DNA from: Flavobacteriaceae bacterium | GTDB taxonomy: Bacteria > Bacteroidota > Bacteroidia > Flavobacteriales > Flavobacteriaceae | Length of the DNA stretch: 33,382 bases | Assembly (NCBI GenBank): GCA_026988355.1 | Contig: JALSLK010000088.1 | Location: forward strand, 1 to 33,382 | Direction: 5' to 3' | Part shown: piece by piece, positions 1-7,338 of the stretch | Layout of the letters: the number at the start of each line of letters is the position of its first letter | Numbering within the stretch: position 1 is the stretch's first letter | The notes under the pieces: model-generated | What the model was told of the DNA's origin: nothing | Databases searched by the model: none | The model's input: the letters and a program-made list of their open reading frames with translations, nothing else | Position numbers and translations under genes: made by a program

Positions 1-329
1 CAAATTTGGTTAAATATAGCTCACAAATTTGTTGAAATTAGAAAGAAAAAAGTTGAAATTTATTAAATGGTAAATTTTTGTGGTTTTTTAACCTTGAAAT
101 TTAACTGTATGAATAATGCAGGTTAAAAGAGTAGGCTTACAAACAACTTTGTTTATTATAGTTTGTTTTTATGGATTTACAACGTTTAAAAATTTAAGAA
201 AATTGCTTCTTATTGTAGAATAGTACCATTTCCAAACTCATCAAAAACAAGCATAAGAAGGAAAACCAAAGGAAGCCATCTTGCCAATAAAAATCTAAAA
301 ATAAGAGACATAATAATCTTAAATTTCTT
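1..329. other. Intergenic stretch upstream of gcvP
   Basis: No convincing gene is seen here on either strand. It is very AT-rich. The first 31 bases carry two copies of the 8-base palindrome CAAATTTG (1-8 and 24-31), which could pair as a weak hairpin and may belong to the end of a gene to the left of the window. Around 92-126 there is an AACC...GGTT pairing enclosing AT-rich sequence. A minus-strand open frame overlapping the start of gcvP shows no recognisable protein and was not accepted. Confidence 0.5.
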
Positions 330-337
330 TATTTTTG
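330..337 (+). promoter_or_regulatory. Candidate -7 box of gcvP
   Basis: TATTTTTG matches the Bacteroidota -7 consensus TAnnTTTG and lies 20 bases ahead of the gcvP ATG. No TTG-type -33 element is seen at the usual distance, so this rests on the -7 box and its position alone. Confidence 0.35.
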
Positions 338-357
338 TTGTATCAAATTTTAAACTT

Positions 358-3204
358 ATGCAAACAGATTCTTTTGTAACAAGACATATTGGACCTCGTA
401 AAAAAGACGTACGAGAAATGCTTAAAGCAATTGGCGTAAAATCGCTAGATGAACTAATAGATAATACCATACCATCCGATATTCGCTTAAAAAACGGATT
501 AGATTTACCAAAACCAATAAGTGAAATAGAATTTGCAAGTCATATTGGAGAATTAGCACATAAAAACAAAGTATACAAAACATATATAGGATTAGGGTAT
601 CACGAAGCTATATTACCAGCAGTAATCCAACGAAATATTTTCGAAAACCCAAGTTGGTATACATCGTACACACCATACCAAGCAGAAATTTCGCAAGGAA
701 GGTTAGAAGCTTTGCTAAATTACCAAACCATGATTGGCGACTTAACAGGTTTTAAAATGGTAAACTCGTCTTTATTAGATGAAGGAACAGCAGCAGCAGA
801 AGCAATGATTATGTTGTATAATGACCGAACTAGATTGCAGAAAAAAAATAATGCAAATACCTTTTTTGTATCCAACGAAGTATTACCACAAACAATTTCC
901 ATATTAAAAACACGCTCTGAACCATTAGGAATAGAATTAATTATTACAGACCATCAAACATTTGATTTTCAAACCACTATCTTTGGCGCACTAGTACAAT
1001 ATCCTGCAAAAAATGGTCAAATTTACGACTATACATCCTTTATAGAAAAAGCACATACTAACGAATCTAAAGTTGTTGTTGCCGCAGATTTAATGGCACT
1101 AGCCTTACTAAAATCGCCAGCAGAAATGGGAGCAGATGTAGCGGTAGGAACGACACAACGATTTGGAATTCCACTTGGATATGGAGGACCACATGCGGGT
1201 TACTTTGCAACATCCGATCATTATAAACGTAAAATACCAGGAAGAATAATTGGAGTTACCATAGATGTAGATGGTAACAAAGCATTACGTATGGCGTTGC
1301 AAACACGAGAGCAACACATAAAAAGAGAAAAAGCAACTTCTAATATTTGTACAGCACAAGTATTACTAGCAGTAATGGCAGGAATGTATGCTGTATATCA
1401 CGGGCAAGAAGGTATAAAATGTATCGCAAAAAAAATACACTCATTAGCAAATACTTTAAACGAAGGAATTGAAACCCTTGGATTAACACAAGCAAATGAT
1501 TCCTTTTTTGATACCTTAAAAGTAACCGTAAGTAGTTCCGAAAAATTAAAATTTATTGCAGAAAGAAATGAAATTAATTTTTTAATTATAGACGATACAA
1601 CTATCGGAATTTCATTAAACGAAACCACAACTGTAGAAGATGTAAATACCATATTAGGTGCTTTAGCTGAAGCCGAACATATAGATACAATTCATATAAA
1701 TAACTGTTCCATTTGTTCTAAAATCGCAACAGCATCAATCCGAACATCTACTTTTCTAACACACGAAGTCTTTAATAAATACCATTCCGAAACAGAAATG
1801 ATGCGCTACATCAAAAGATTAGAACGCAAAGATATTTCGCTAACCGATTCTATGATTTCTTTAGGATCGTGTACTATGAAATTAAATGCCGCTAGTGAAA
1901 TGTTACCGTTAAGCACTGGATTATGGAATAACATACATCCATTTGTACCAAGGAGTCAAGCATTAGGATATCGAGAAATGTTACATAATTTAGAAGCATA
2001 TCTAAATGTAATTACAGGGTTTGACGCAACATCACTACAACCAAATTCTGGAGCACAAGGCGAATACGCAGGACTAATGGTTATCAGAGCATATCACAAA
2101 GCAAATAACGAATCGTATCGAAATATTTGTTTGATTCCAGCATCTGCACATGGAACAAATCCAGCATCGGCAGTAATGGCAGGAATGAAAGTAGTAGTAA
2201 CCAAAACTACAGAAGATGGAAATATAGATGTTATAGATTTAAAAGAAAAAGCAGAATTACACAAAGATAATTTAGCAGCATTGATGGTTACCTATCCATC
2301 GACACATGGTGTATTTGAGTCTGCAATAAAAGAAATAACTAAAATTATTCATACCAATGGTGGGCAAGTTTATATGGATGGTGCAAATATGAATGCACAA
2401 GTAGGTCTAACAAATCCTGCAACAATTGGTGCAGATGTATGTCACTTAAATTTACATAAAACATTTGCAATTCCACATGGAGGCGGAGGACCAGGAGTTG
2501 GACCAATATGTGTTGTACAACACTTAGCCGAATTTTTACCAACAAATACAATTATTAAAACAGGAGGAAAAAATGCCATTTCTGGAATTTCTGCTGCTCC
2601 GTACGGATCTGCTTTAGTAGATTTAATCTCCTATTCGTATATTAAAATGTTAGGTAGTTCTGGTTTAACAAAATCTACCAAATACGCTATTCTAAATGCC
2701 AATTACCTAAAATCAAAATTAGAAAAGCATTACAAAATATTATATACAGGCGAAAAAGGATTTGCAGCACACGAAATGATTGTAGATTTTAGAGAATTTA
2801 AAGCAAAAGGAATTGAAGTAACCGATATTGCTAAACGCTTGATGGATTTTGGATTTCACGCACCAACAGTATCATTTCCCGTAGCAGGAACTTTAATGAT
2901 CGAGCCTACAGAAAGTGAAAGTAAAGAAGAAATAGATCGTTTTATCGATGCATTAGTACAAATTAAAAAAGAAATAGATACCTATACAGAAGGAGAAGAT
3001 TCTGTACTAAAAAATGCACCACATACCGAAGAAATGCTTACCAAAGACACATGGATCTACAGCTACTCACGTCAAGAAGCAGCATATCCGTTAGCTTTTG
3101 TAAGAGACAATAAATATTGGCCTCCAACGCGTAGAGTCGATGATGCTTATGGCGATCGTAATTTGATTTGTTCTTGTAATCCTATTGAAGATTATATGGA
3201 TTAG
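358..3204 (+). CDS. gcvP: Glycine dehydrogenase (decarboxylating), P protein of the glycine cleavage system
   Basis: PLP enzyme that decarboxylates glycine and passes the aminomethyl group to the lipoylated H protein in the cytosol. The 948 residues match the normal length of the fused single-chain P protein, covering both the N-terminal (about 1-450) and C-terminal (about 460-948) halves that are separate subunits in some bacteria. The start FVTRHIGP is typical of the family. The PLP lysine lies in LNLHKTFAIPHGGGGPG (Lys701), preceded by the cofactor-contacting YMDGANMNAQ. The C-terminal WPPTRRVDDAYGDRNLICSC is also a family hallmark. The gene stands alone: gcvT and gcvH are not in the window, which is common in flavobacteria. 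A strong terminator follows directly. The start at 358 is an ATG with a -7 box 20 bases upstream. Confidence 0.98.
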   Translation: MQTDSFVTRHIGPRKKDVREMLKAIGVKSLDELIDNTIPSDIRLKNGLDLPKPISEIEFASHIGELAHKNKVYKTYIGLGYHEAILPAVIQRNIFENPSWYTSYTPYQAEISQGRLEALLNYQTMIGDLTGFKMVNSSLLDEGTAAAEAMIMLYNDRTRLQKKNNANTFFVSNEVLPQTISILKTRSEPLGIELIITDHQTFDFQTTIFGALVQYPAKNGQIYDYTSFIEKAHTNESKVVVAADLMALALLKSPAEMGADVAVGTTQRFGIPLGYGGPHAGYFATSDHYKRKIPGRIIGVTIDVDGNKALRMALQTREQHIKREKATSNICTAQVLLAVMAGMYAVYHGQEGIKCIAKKIHSLANTLNEGIETLGLTQANDSFFDTLKVTVSSSEKLKFIAERNEINFLIIDDTTIGISLNETTTVEDVNTILGALAEAEHIDTIHINNCSICSKIATASIRTSTFLTHEVFNKYHSETEMMRYIKRLERKDISLTDSMISLGSCTMKLNAASEMLPLSTGLWNNIHPFVPRSQALGYREMLHNLEAYLNVITGFDATSLQPNSGAQGEYAGLMVIRAYHKANNESYRNICLIPASAHGTNPASAVMAGMKVVVTKTTEDGNIDVIDLKEKAELHKDNLAALMVTYPSTHGVFESAIKEITKIIHTNGGQVYMDGANMNAQVGLTNPATIGADVCHLNLHKTFAIPHGGGGPGVGPICVVQHLAEFLPTNTIIKTGGKNAISGISAAPYGSALVDLISYSYIKMLGSSGLTKSTKYAILNANYLKSKLEKHYKILYTGEKGFAAHEMIVDFREFKAKGIEVTDIAKRLMDFGFHAPTVSFPVAGTLMIEPTESESKEEIDRFIDALVQIKKEIDTYTEGEDSVLKNAPHTEEMLTKDTWIYSYSRQEAAYPLAFVRDNKYWPPTRRVDDAYGDRNLICSCNPIEDYMD

Positions 3205-3222
3205 ATAGAAAAATTTAAAAAT

Positions 3223-3260
3223 AAAAAAACTAACAAATTTAAAAATTTGTTAGTTTTTTT
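3223..3260 (+). terminator. Rho-independent terminator after gcvP
   Basis: A perfect 18-base inverted repeat (3223-3240 against 3243-3260) with CTAAC/GTTAG at its core and A-run/T-run flanks. It begins 18 bases after the gcvP stop. Because both arms end in A or T tracts it could work in either direction. Confidence 0.85.
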
Positions 3261-3367
3261 ATTTTCTATATTATGTAGTGTCAAAAAATTAATTATCTTT
3301 AAACAATTAATTAGAAGCATTTTATAATACACTAACACCTTTAGCAAATTTATAAAACAAAGAAAAT

Positions 3368-3844
3368 ATGGCAAATCAAGAAATAGAACGTAAATTTCTA
3401 GTAAAAGGAGATTATAAAAAATTTGTAACCAAACAAACTAAAATAGTACAAGGATTTCTATCTACTGTCCCAGAAAGAACAGTAAGAATCCGAATAAAAG
3501 GAGATGATGGATTCTTAACTATTAAAGGAATTGGAAATGAAAGTGGCGCTTCAAGGTACGAATTTGAAAAAGAAATTAGTTTAGAAGATGCCAAAGATCT
3601 ATTAGCTATTTGTGAGCCTGGACAGATAGATAAAGTGCGTTTTATTGTACCAGCTACAAATGGTTTATTTTTTGAAGTAGATGAATTTTATGGAGAAAAT
3701 AAAGGTTTAACAGTTGCAGAAATAGAACTTCCGTCTGAAGATACAATATTTAAAAAACCAGCATGGTTAGGAAAAGAAGTAACTGGAGAAGTAAAATATT
3801 ACAATTCAAAATTAATGAAAAATCCATATAAAAATTGGAAATAA
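3368..3844 (+). CDS. CYTH domain protein (triphosphate tunnel metalloenzyme family)
   Basis: A 158-residue single-domain CYTH protein. The N-terminal EIERKF (residues 5-10) supplies the ExExK signature that binds metal and triphosphate. Alternating charged strands such as RTVRIRIKGDDGFLTIKG and the acidic EVDEF and AEIELP strands fit the eight-stranded tunnel. Bacterial members of this size are usually inorganic triphosphatases or related phosphohydrolases; some were historically annotated as CyaB-like adenylate cyclases, which I consider less likely here. The substrate cannot be read from sequence. It sits alone between the gcvP terminator and pdhA, with 138 bases to the next gene. A weak TATCTTTA box (3294-3301) lies upstream. 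ATG at 3368 places the signature at the usual N-terminal position. Confidence 0.9.
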   Translation: MANQEIERKFLVKGDYKKFVTKQTKIVQGFLSTVPERTVRIRIKGDDGFLTIKGIGNESGASRYEFEKEISLEDAKDLLAICEPGQIDKVRFIVPATNGLFFEVDEFYGENKGLTVAEIELPSEDTIFKKPAWLGKEVTGEVKYYNSKLMKNPYKNWK

Positions 3845-3942
3845 TGGTGTTTTGATTTTTCATAACGAAAACCCATGAATAATTCGGATTAAACAGATAA
3901 AATAAAATTATTCTTTTCTCCCTCCTATTATATTTAAAATAG

Positions 3943-3950
3943 TATTTTTG
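3943..3950 (+). promoter_or_regulatory. Candidate -7 box of the pdhA-pdhC unit
   Basis: TATTTTTG matches TAnnTTTG and lies 32 bases ahead of the pdhA ATG. No clear -33 TTG accompanies it. Confidence 0.35.
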
Positions 3951-3982
3951 TAGACAATTTTGTATCATTTACGATTTTACAC

Positions 3983-4981
3983 ATGAAAAAAATAACTAAA
4001 GACACCTACATTAATTGGTATAAAGACATGCTCTTTTGGCGTAAGTTTGAAGATAAATTAGCACAAGTATATATCCAACAAAAAGTAAGAGGATTTTTAC
4101 ATTTATACAATGGTCAAGAAGCAGTACTTGCAGGAGCATTACATGCAATGGACTTAACACAAGATAAAATGATTACAGCATATCGTAATCACGTGCAACC
4201 AATAGGAATGGGAGTAGATCCAAAAAAAGTATTTGCCGAATTATACGGTAAAGTAACAGGAACATCTAAAGGTATGGGAGGCTCTATGCATATTTTCTCT
4301 AAAGAACATCGTTTTTATGGAGGTCATGGAATTGTAGGAGGTCAAATTCCACTAGGAGCAGGAATTGCTTTTGGTGATAAATACTTTAATCGAAAAGGAG
4401 TAACATTAACCTATTTTGGAGATGGAGCTGCAAGACAAGGTTCGCTACACGAAACTTTTAATATGGCAATGAACTGGAAATTACCAGTAGTATTTATTGT
4501 GGAAAACAATGGATATGCTATGGGAACATCCGTAGAAAGAACAGCAAACCACCAAGATATATGGAAATTAGGCTTGGGTTACGAAATGCCTTGTGGACCT
4601 GTAGATGGTATGAATCCTGTAAAAGTTGCAGAAGCAATGGACGAAGCTATTGAAAGAGCACGTTCTGGAAACGGACCAACATTTTTAGAAATGAAAACCT
4701 ATCGTTATCGTGGACATTCGATGAGTGATGCGCAACATTACAGAACAAAAGACGAAGTTGCCGAATACAAAAAAATTGATCCAATAACACAAGTTTTAAA
4801 AGTTATTGAAGATAATTCGTACTTGACAGATAAAGAAATCAAAACAATCCAACAAGATGTAAAAAGTCGTGTACAAGAATGTGTAGAATTTGCAGAAAAT
4901 TCTGCATATCCAGAAATACAACAACTGTACGATATGGTTTACGAACAAGAAGATTTTCCGTTTTTAAAACATCGAATGTAA
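3983..4981 (+). CDS. pdhA: Pyruvate dehydrogenase E1 component, alpha subunit
   Basis: Alpha chain of the thiamine-diphosphate-dependent E1 that decarboxylates pyruvate and acetylates the E2 lipoyl group. The 332 residues are normal for the family. The ThDP/Mg motif runs from Gly146-Asp147-Gly148 (FGDGAARQGS) to Asn175-Asn176 (VENNGYAMGT), the expected span of about 30 residues. GKGMGGSMH-like sequence (SKGMGGSMHIFS) and the loop TYRYRGHSMSD are also characteristic of E1 alpha. pdhC follows 102 bases downstream, so the two are probably co-transcribed across a palindromic repeat. The E1 beta partner (pdhB) is not in the window; from memory, many flavobacteria keep it elsewhere. Branched-chain 2-oxoacid E1 alpha is the main alternative, but the adjacent E2 and sequence favour pyruvate. 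Confidence 0.95.
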   Translation: MKKITKDTYINWYKDMLFWRKFEDKLAQVYIQQKVRGFLHLYNGQEAVLAGALHAMDLTQDKMITAYRNHVQPIGMGVDPKKVFAELYGKVTGTSKGMGGSMHIFSKEHRFYGGHGIVGGQIPLGAGIAFGDKYFNRKGVTLTYFGDGAARQGSLHETFNMAMNWKLPVVFIVENNGYAMGTSVERTANHQDIWKLGLGYEMPCGPVDGMNPVKVAEAMDEAIERARSGNGPTFLEMKTYRYRGHSMSDAQHYRTKDEVAEYKKIDPITQVLKVIEDNSYLTDKEIKTIQQDVKSRVQECVEFAENSAYPEIQQLYDMVYEQEDFPFLKHRM

Positions 4982-4987
4982 ATTAAA

Positions 4988-5070
4988 TGTCATTTCTGTA
5001 GAAGCAGAAATCTCACACGAAATAAAACAATTTATTTAATTAGAAAACTCCTGCATTAGTAGGAAGGACA
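4988..5070. repeat. Hairpin-forming intergenic repeat between pdhA and pdhC
   Basis: An 83-base element bounded by TGTC and GACA. The left part holds a perfect 7-base stem, ATTTCTG/CAGAAAT, around a 6-base loop. The right part holds a second small hairpin (TCCT...AGGA, six pairs with one G-U). The reverse complement of the right end resembles the left end (TGTC, a T/C-rich block, then GCAG), so the whole is an imperfect terminal inverted repeat. It resembles short dispersed intergenic palindromes I recall from flavobacterial genomes, but no second copy is visible in this window. Confidence 0.55.
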
Positions 5071-5083
5071 AATAATAAAAAAT

Positions 5084-6358
5084 ATGGCTGAAATTATTAC
5101 AATGCCTCGCTTAAGCGACACAATGACAGAAGGAGTTGTTGCTCAATGGTTAAAAAAAGTTGGAGATAAAATTTCTGAGGGAGATATTCTTGCCGAGATT
5201 GAAACAGATAAAGCAACCATGGAGTTCGAATCTTTTAATGAAGGAACACTACTGTATATCGGCTTAGAAGAAGGAGCGACTGCGCCTGTAGATTCTTTAT
5301 TAGCAATTATTGGAGAAGAAGGAGAAAATATTGAGGATTTAATAAAAGAGTTTAAAGCTGCCGCAAAAAAAGAAGAACCAGTAACAACAAAAAAAGAAGC
5401 CAAACCAGAATCGAGTATTTCAGCTACTAAAACACTCTCATTACCAACAGAAACAAAAACAGTAGAAAAATTACCACCAGTAGAAATTCTAACAAATAAT
5501 GGAGGACGAATCTTTATATCGCCACTAGCAAAAAAATTAGCCAACGAAAAAGGAATTAACATACAAACAATTACAGGAACAGGAGATAATGGTAGAATTA
5601 TAAAACGTGATGTAGAATTTTACAATCCAACAGGAACTAATACAAAAAGCACTACACCATTTGTTCCAAAAGGAGAAGAAAGTTACGAAGACATAAATAA
5701 TTCGCAAATGCGAAAAGTAATTGCTAGACGTTTGGGAGAATCTAAATTTATGGCGCCTCATTATTACTTAAATGTAGAGTTTGATATGGAAAACGCCATG
5801 GCATTCCGCAAACAATTTAATTCGGTGCCAGACACAAAAATATCTTATAATGATATTATAGTAAAAGCAACAGCACTAGCACTAAAACAGCATCCACAAG
5901 TAAACTCACAATGGTTTGAAGATCGAATGCGTTTAAACCACCATGTACATATTGGTGTAGCAGTAGCAGTTACAGATGGCTTATTAGTTCCAGTAGTCAA
6001 ATTTGCAAACGAACAAACACTACAACAAATTGGAGCAGCAGTTAAAGAAATGGCAAAAAAAGCACGTAATAAAAAATTACAGCCAAACGAAATGGAAGGT
6101 AGTACATTTACCATTTCAAATTTAGGCATGTTTGGTATTACGGATTTCACATCTATAATTAATCAGCCAAATTCAGCAATATTATCTGTTGGAGCAATTG
6201 TAGAAAAACCTGTTGTTAAAAATGGAAATATAGCAGTTGGACATACTATGAAATTAACTTTAGCATGCGATCATCGAACTGTTGATGGCGCAACAGGAGC
6301 ACAATTCTTATTAACACTAAAAGAATTTATCGAAAATCCAGTTACTATGTTAGTATAA
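5084..6358 (+). CDS. pdhC: Pyruvate dehydrogenase E2 component (dihydrolipoamide acetyltransferase)
   Basis: Core subunit of the pyruvate dehydrogenase complex; transfers the acetyl group from lipoate to CoA. Domains in order: one lipoyl domain (about residues 1-80, with the lipoylated lysine Lys43 in ETDKATM), a Lys/Glu/Thr-rich flexible linker (about 85-140), the peripheral subunit-binding domain (about 142-179, ISPLAKKLANEKGI and GTGDNGRIIKRDV), a second linker, and the catalytic domain (about 200-424) with the active-site DHRTVDG (His397, Asp401). At 424 residues there is a single lipoyl domain. It follows pdhA on the same strand. Assignment to pyruvate rather than 2-oxoglutarate rests on the pdhA neighbour and the N-terminal MPRLSDTMTEG sequence. 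ATG at 5084 is the only sensible start. Confidence 0.95.
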   Translation: MAEIITMPRLSDTMTEGVVAQWLKKVGDKISEGDILAEIETDKATMEFESFNEGTLLYIGLEEGATAPVDSLLAIIGEEGENIEDLIKEFKAAAKKEEPVTTKKEAKPESSISATKTLSLPTETKTVEKLPPVEILTNNGGRIFISPLAKKLANEKGINIQTITGTGDNGRIIKRDVEFYNPTGTNTKSTTPFVPKGEESYEDINNSQMRKVIARRLGESKFMAPHYYLNVEFDMENAMAFRKQFNSVPDTKISYNDIIVKATALALKQHPQVNSQWFEDRMRLNHHVHIGVAVAVTDGLLVPVVKFANEQTLQQIGAAVKEMAKKARNKKLQPNEMEGSTFTISNLGMFGITDFTSIINQPNSAILSVGAIVEKPVVKNGNIAVGHTMKLTLACDHRTVDGATGAQFLLTLKEFIENPVTMLV

Positions 6359-6402
6359 ACGACTATGTATTCATTGTTACAAAATAAAAGAAAGAAATAA
6401 AT

Positions 6403-6410
6403 TACTTTTG
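6403..6410 (+). promoter_or_regulatory. Candidate -7 box of the azurin-like gene
   Basis: TACTTTTG matches TAnnTTTG and lies 37 bases ahead of the ATG at 6448. A TTG at 6374-6376 is further upstream than the usual spacing, so support is moderate. Confidence 0.35.
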
Positions 6411-6447
6411 CAAAAGAATTTAAAAATCAATTAAATATTATAAAGTC

Positions 6448-7014
6448 ATGAAAAAAGTATTATTATTAGTAGTAGTTGTAGCAAGTTTAATCGTTGGTAC
6501 AACATCTTGTAAAAAAGCTAAAGATGCGACAGATAAAGCAGGAGAAGCTGTCGAACAAGCTGCCGAAAAAACTACAGAAGCAGTAAAAGGTGCTGCAGAT
6601 ACAGCAAAAGAAGGTGCAGAAAAAGTCACTGATGCTGTTGTTGGAAATGTTGTAAAATTAGAATTAGCTGGAAACGACGCAATGAAGTTCGACAAATCCG
6701 AATTTAAAGTAAAAGCTGGTCAAAAAATCACATTAACATTAAAGCATACTGGTAAGATGAAAAAAACCATAATGGGTCATAACTTTGTATTATTAAAACA
6801 AGGTACAGATATTCCTAAATTTGCAGAAAAAGCAATGGCAGCAAAAGCGAACGATTACATTCCAAGTGAAGGTGTTATTGCGCATACAAAAACTATTGGT
6901 GGTGGAGAATCTACATCGGTTACATTTACAGCACCAGCAAAGGGAATCTACGATTTTATTTGTAGTTATCCTGGTCATTACGGTATGATGAAAGGTAAAT
7001 TTATTGTAGAGTAA
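6448..7014 (+). CDS. Lipid-anchored azurin/plastocyanin-like blue copper protein
   Basis: A 188-residue envelope lipoprotein predicted to carry a type-1 copper electron-transfer centre. The N-terminal signal peptide ends in a lipobox with Cys21 (GTTSC). Residues about 22-65 form an Ala/Glu/Lys-rich stretch with heptad-like repeats, probably a long amphipathic helix acting as stalk. The cupredoxin domain (about 66-188) has all azurin copper ligands: Gly110-His111 (MGHNF), Cys172, His177 and Met181 in CSYPGHYGMMKG, with the same Cys+5 His and His+4 Met spacing as Pseudomonas azurin. A periplasm-facing electron carrier, for example to a cytochrome oxidase or peroxidase, is an inference. Transcription probably ends at the terminator at 7262-7294, which would place a repeat element in its 3' untranslated region. 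Confidence 0.92.
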   Translation: MKKVLLLVVVVASLIVGTTSCKKAKDATDKAGEAVEQAAEKTTEAVKGAADTAKEGAEKVTDAVVGNVVKLELAGNDAMKFDKSEFKVKAGQKITLTLKHTGKMKKTIMGHNFVLLKQGTDIPKFAEKAMAAKANDYIPSEGVIAHTKTIGGGESTSVTFTAPAKGIYDFICSYPGHYGMMKGKFIVE

Positions 7015-7121
7015 TTTAAAATATTGAATTCGATTAAGCATTCCTTAACAAGCCGTTAATCCCCTTAATTACAGCTTAAAAAAAGGAACAATTTAATTTG
7101 AATTCGTTATACGTAAGTTTT

Positions 7122-7252
7122 ATACCAATTCAATTTCAAAATATGCTAAATAGATTTGAAATAATTTTATGTTTTACAATCTTGAAATTTAAAGTGCAGT
7201 AAAACGTGAAAAGATAAATAATTTATAGCGTATTTTGATGTTGAGTTGGTAT
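7122..7252 (+). repeat. MITE-like palindromic repeat, copy A (full length)
   Basis: A 131-base element starting ATACCAATTC and ending GTTGGTAT. Its terminal inverted repeats are about 27 bases with 4 mismatches. Inside, GTTTTAC pairs with GTAAAAC around a loop containing CTTGAAATTTAAAG, so most of the element can fold into one long imperfect hairpin. It shares extended sequence with 17082-17236 and its ends with 12212-12272 and 29331-29420. It carries no open reading frame. Together with the terminator it accounts for most of the 324 bases between the azurin-like gene and rlmD. Confidence 0.85.
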
Positions 7253-7261
7253 TATAACATG

Positions 7262-7294
7262 AAAAGCATTCTATTTTTAGAATGCTTTTTTTTT
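7262..7294 (+). terminator. Rho-independent terminator before rlmD
   Basis: AAAAGCATTCT pairs perfectly with AGAATGCTTTT around a 6-base loop, followed by a run of nine T. It lies 247 bases after the azurin-like stop, downstream of repeat copy A, and separates that transcript from rlmD. Confidence 0.85.
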
Positions 7295-7326
7295 AGATAT
7301 AATAATTGGTAATTAATAATAAGCAT

Positions 7327-7334
7327 TATTTTTG
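7327..7334 (+). promoter_or_regulatory. Candidate -7 box of rlmD, only 4 bases from the start codon
   Basis: TATTTTTG matches TAnnTTTG and is separated from the ATG at 7339 by four bases (CAGC). If it is the real -7 box, the transcript would start at or very near the start codon. The placement after a strong terminator supports promoter activity somewhere in this short gap. Confidence 0.4.
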
Positions 7335-7338
7335 CAGC

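Noticed and set aside
210-470. Minus-strand open frame of 86 codons overlapping the start of gcvP
   Set aside because: It lies largely antisense to the conserved gcvP N terminus, shows no domain, and has low-complexity hydrophobic sequence typical of antisense reading in AT-rich DNA.
7020-7112. GAATTC...GAATTC imperfect inverted repeat after the azurin-like gene
   Set aside because: The arms match only loosely in AT-rich sequence with a long loop, and a much better terminator lies at 7262-7294.
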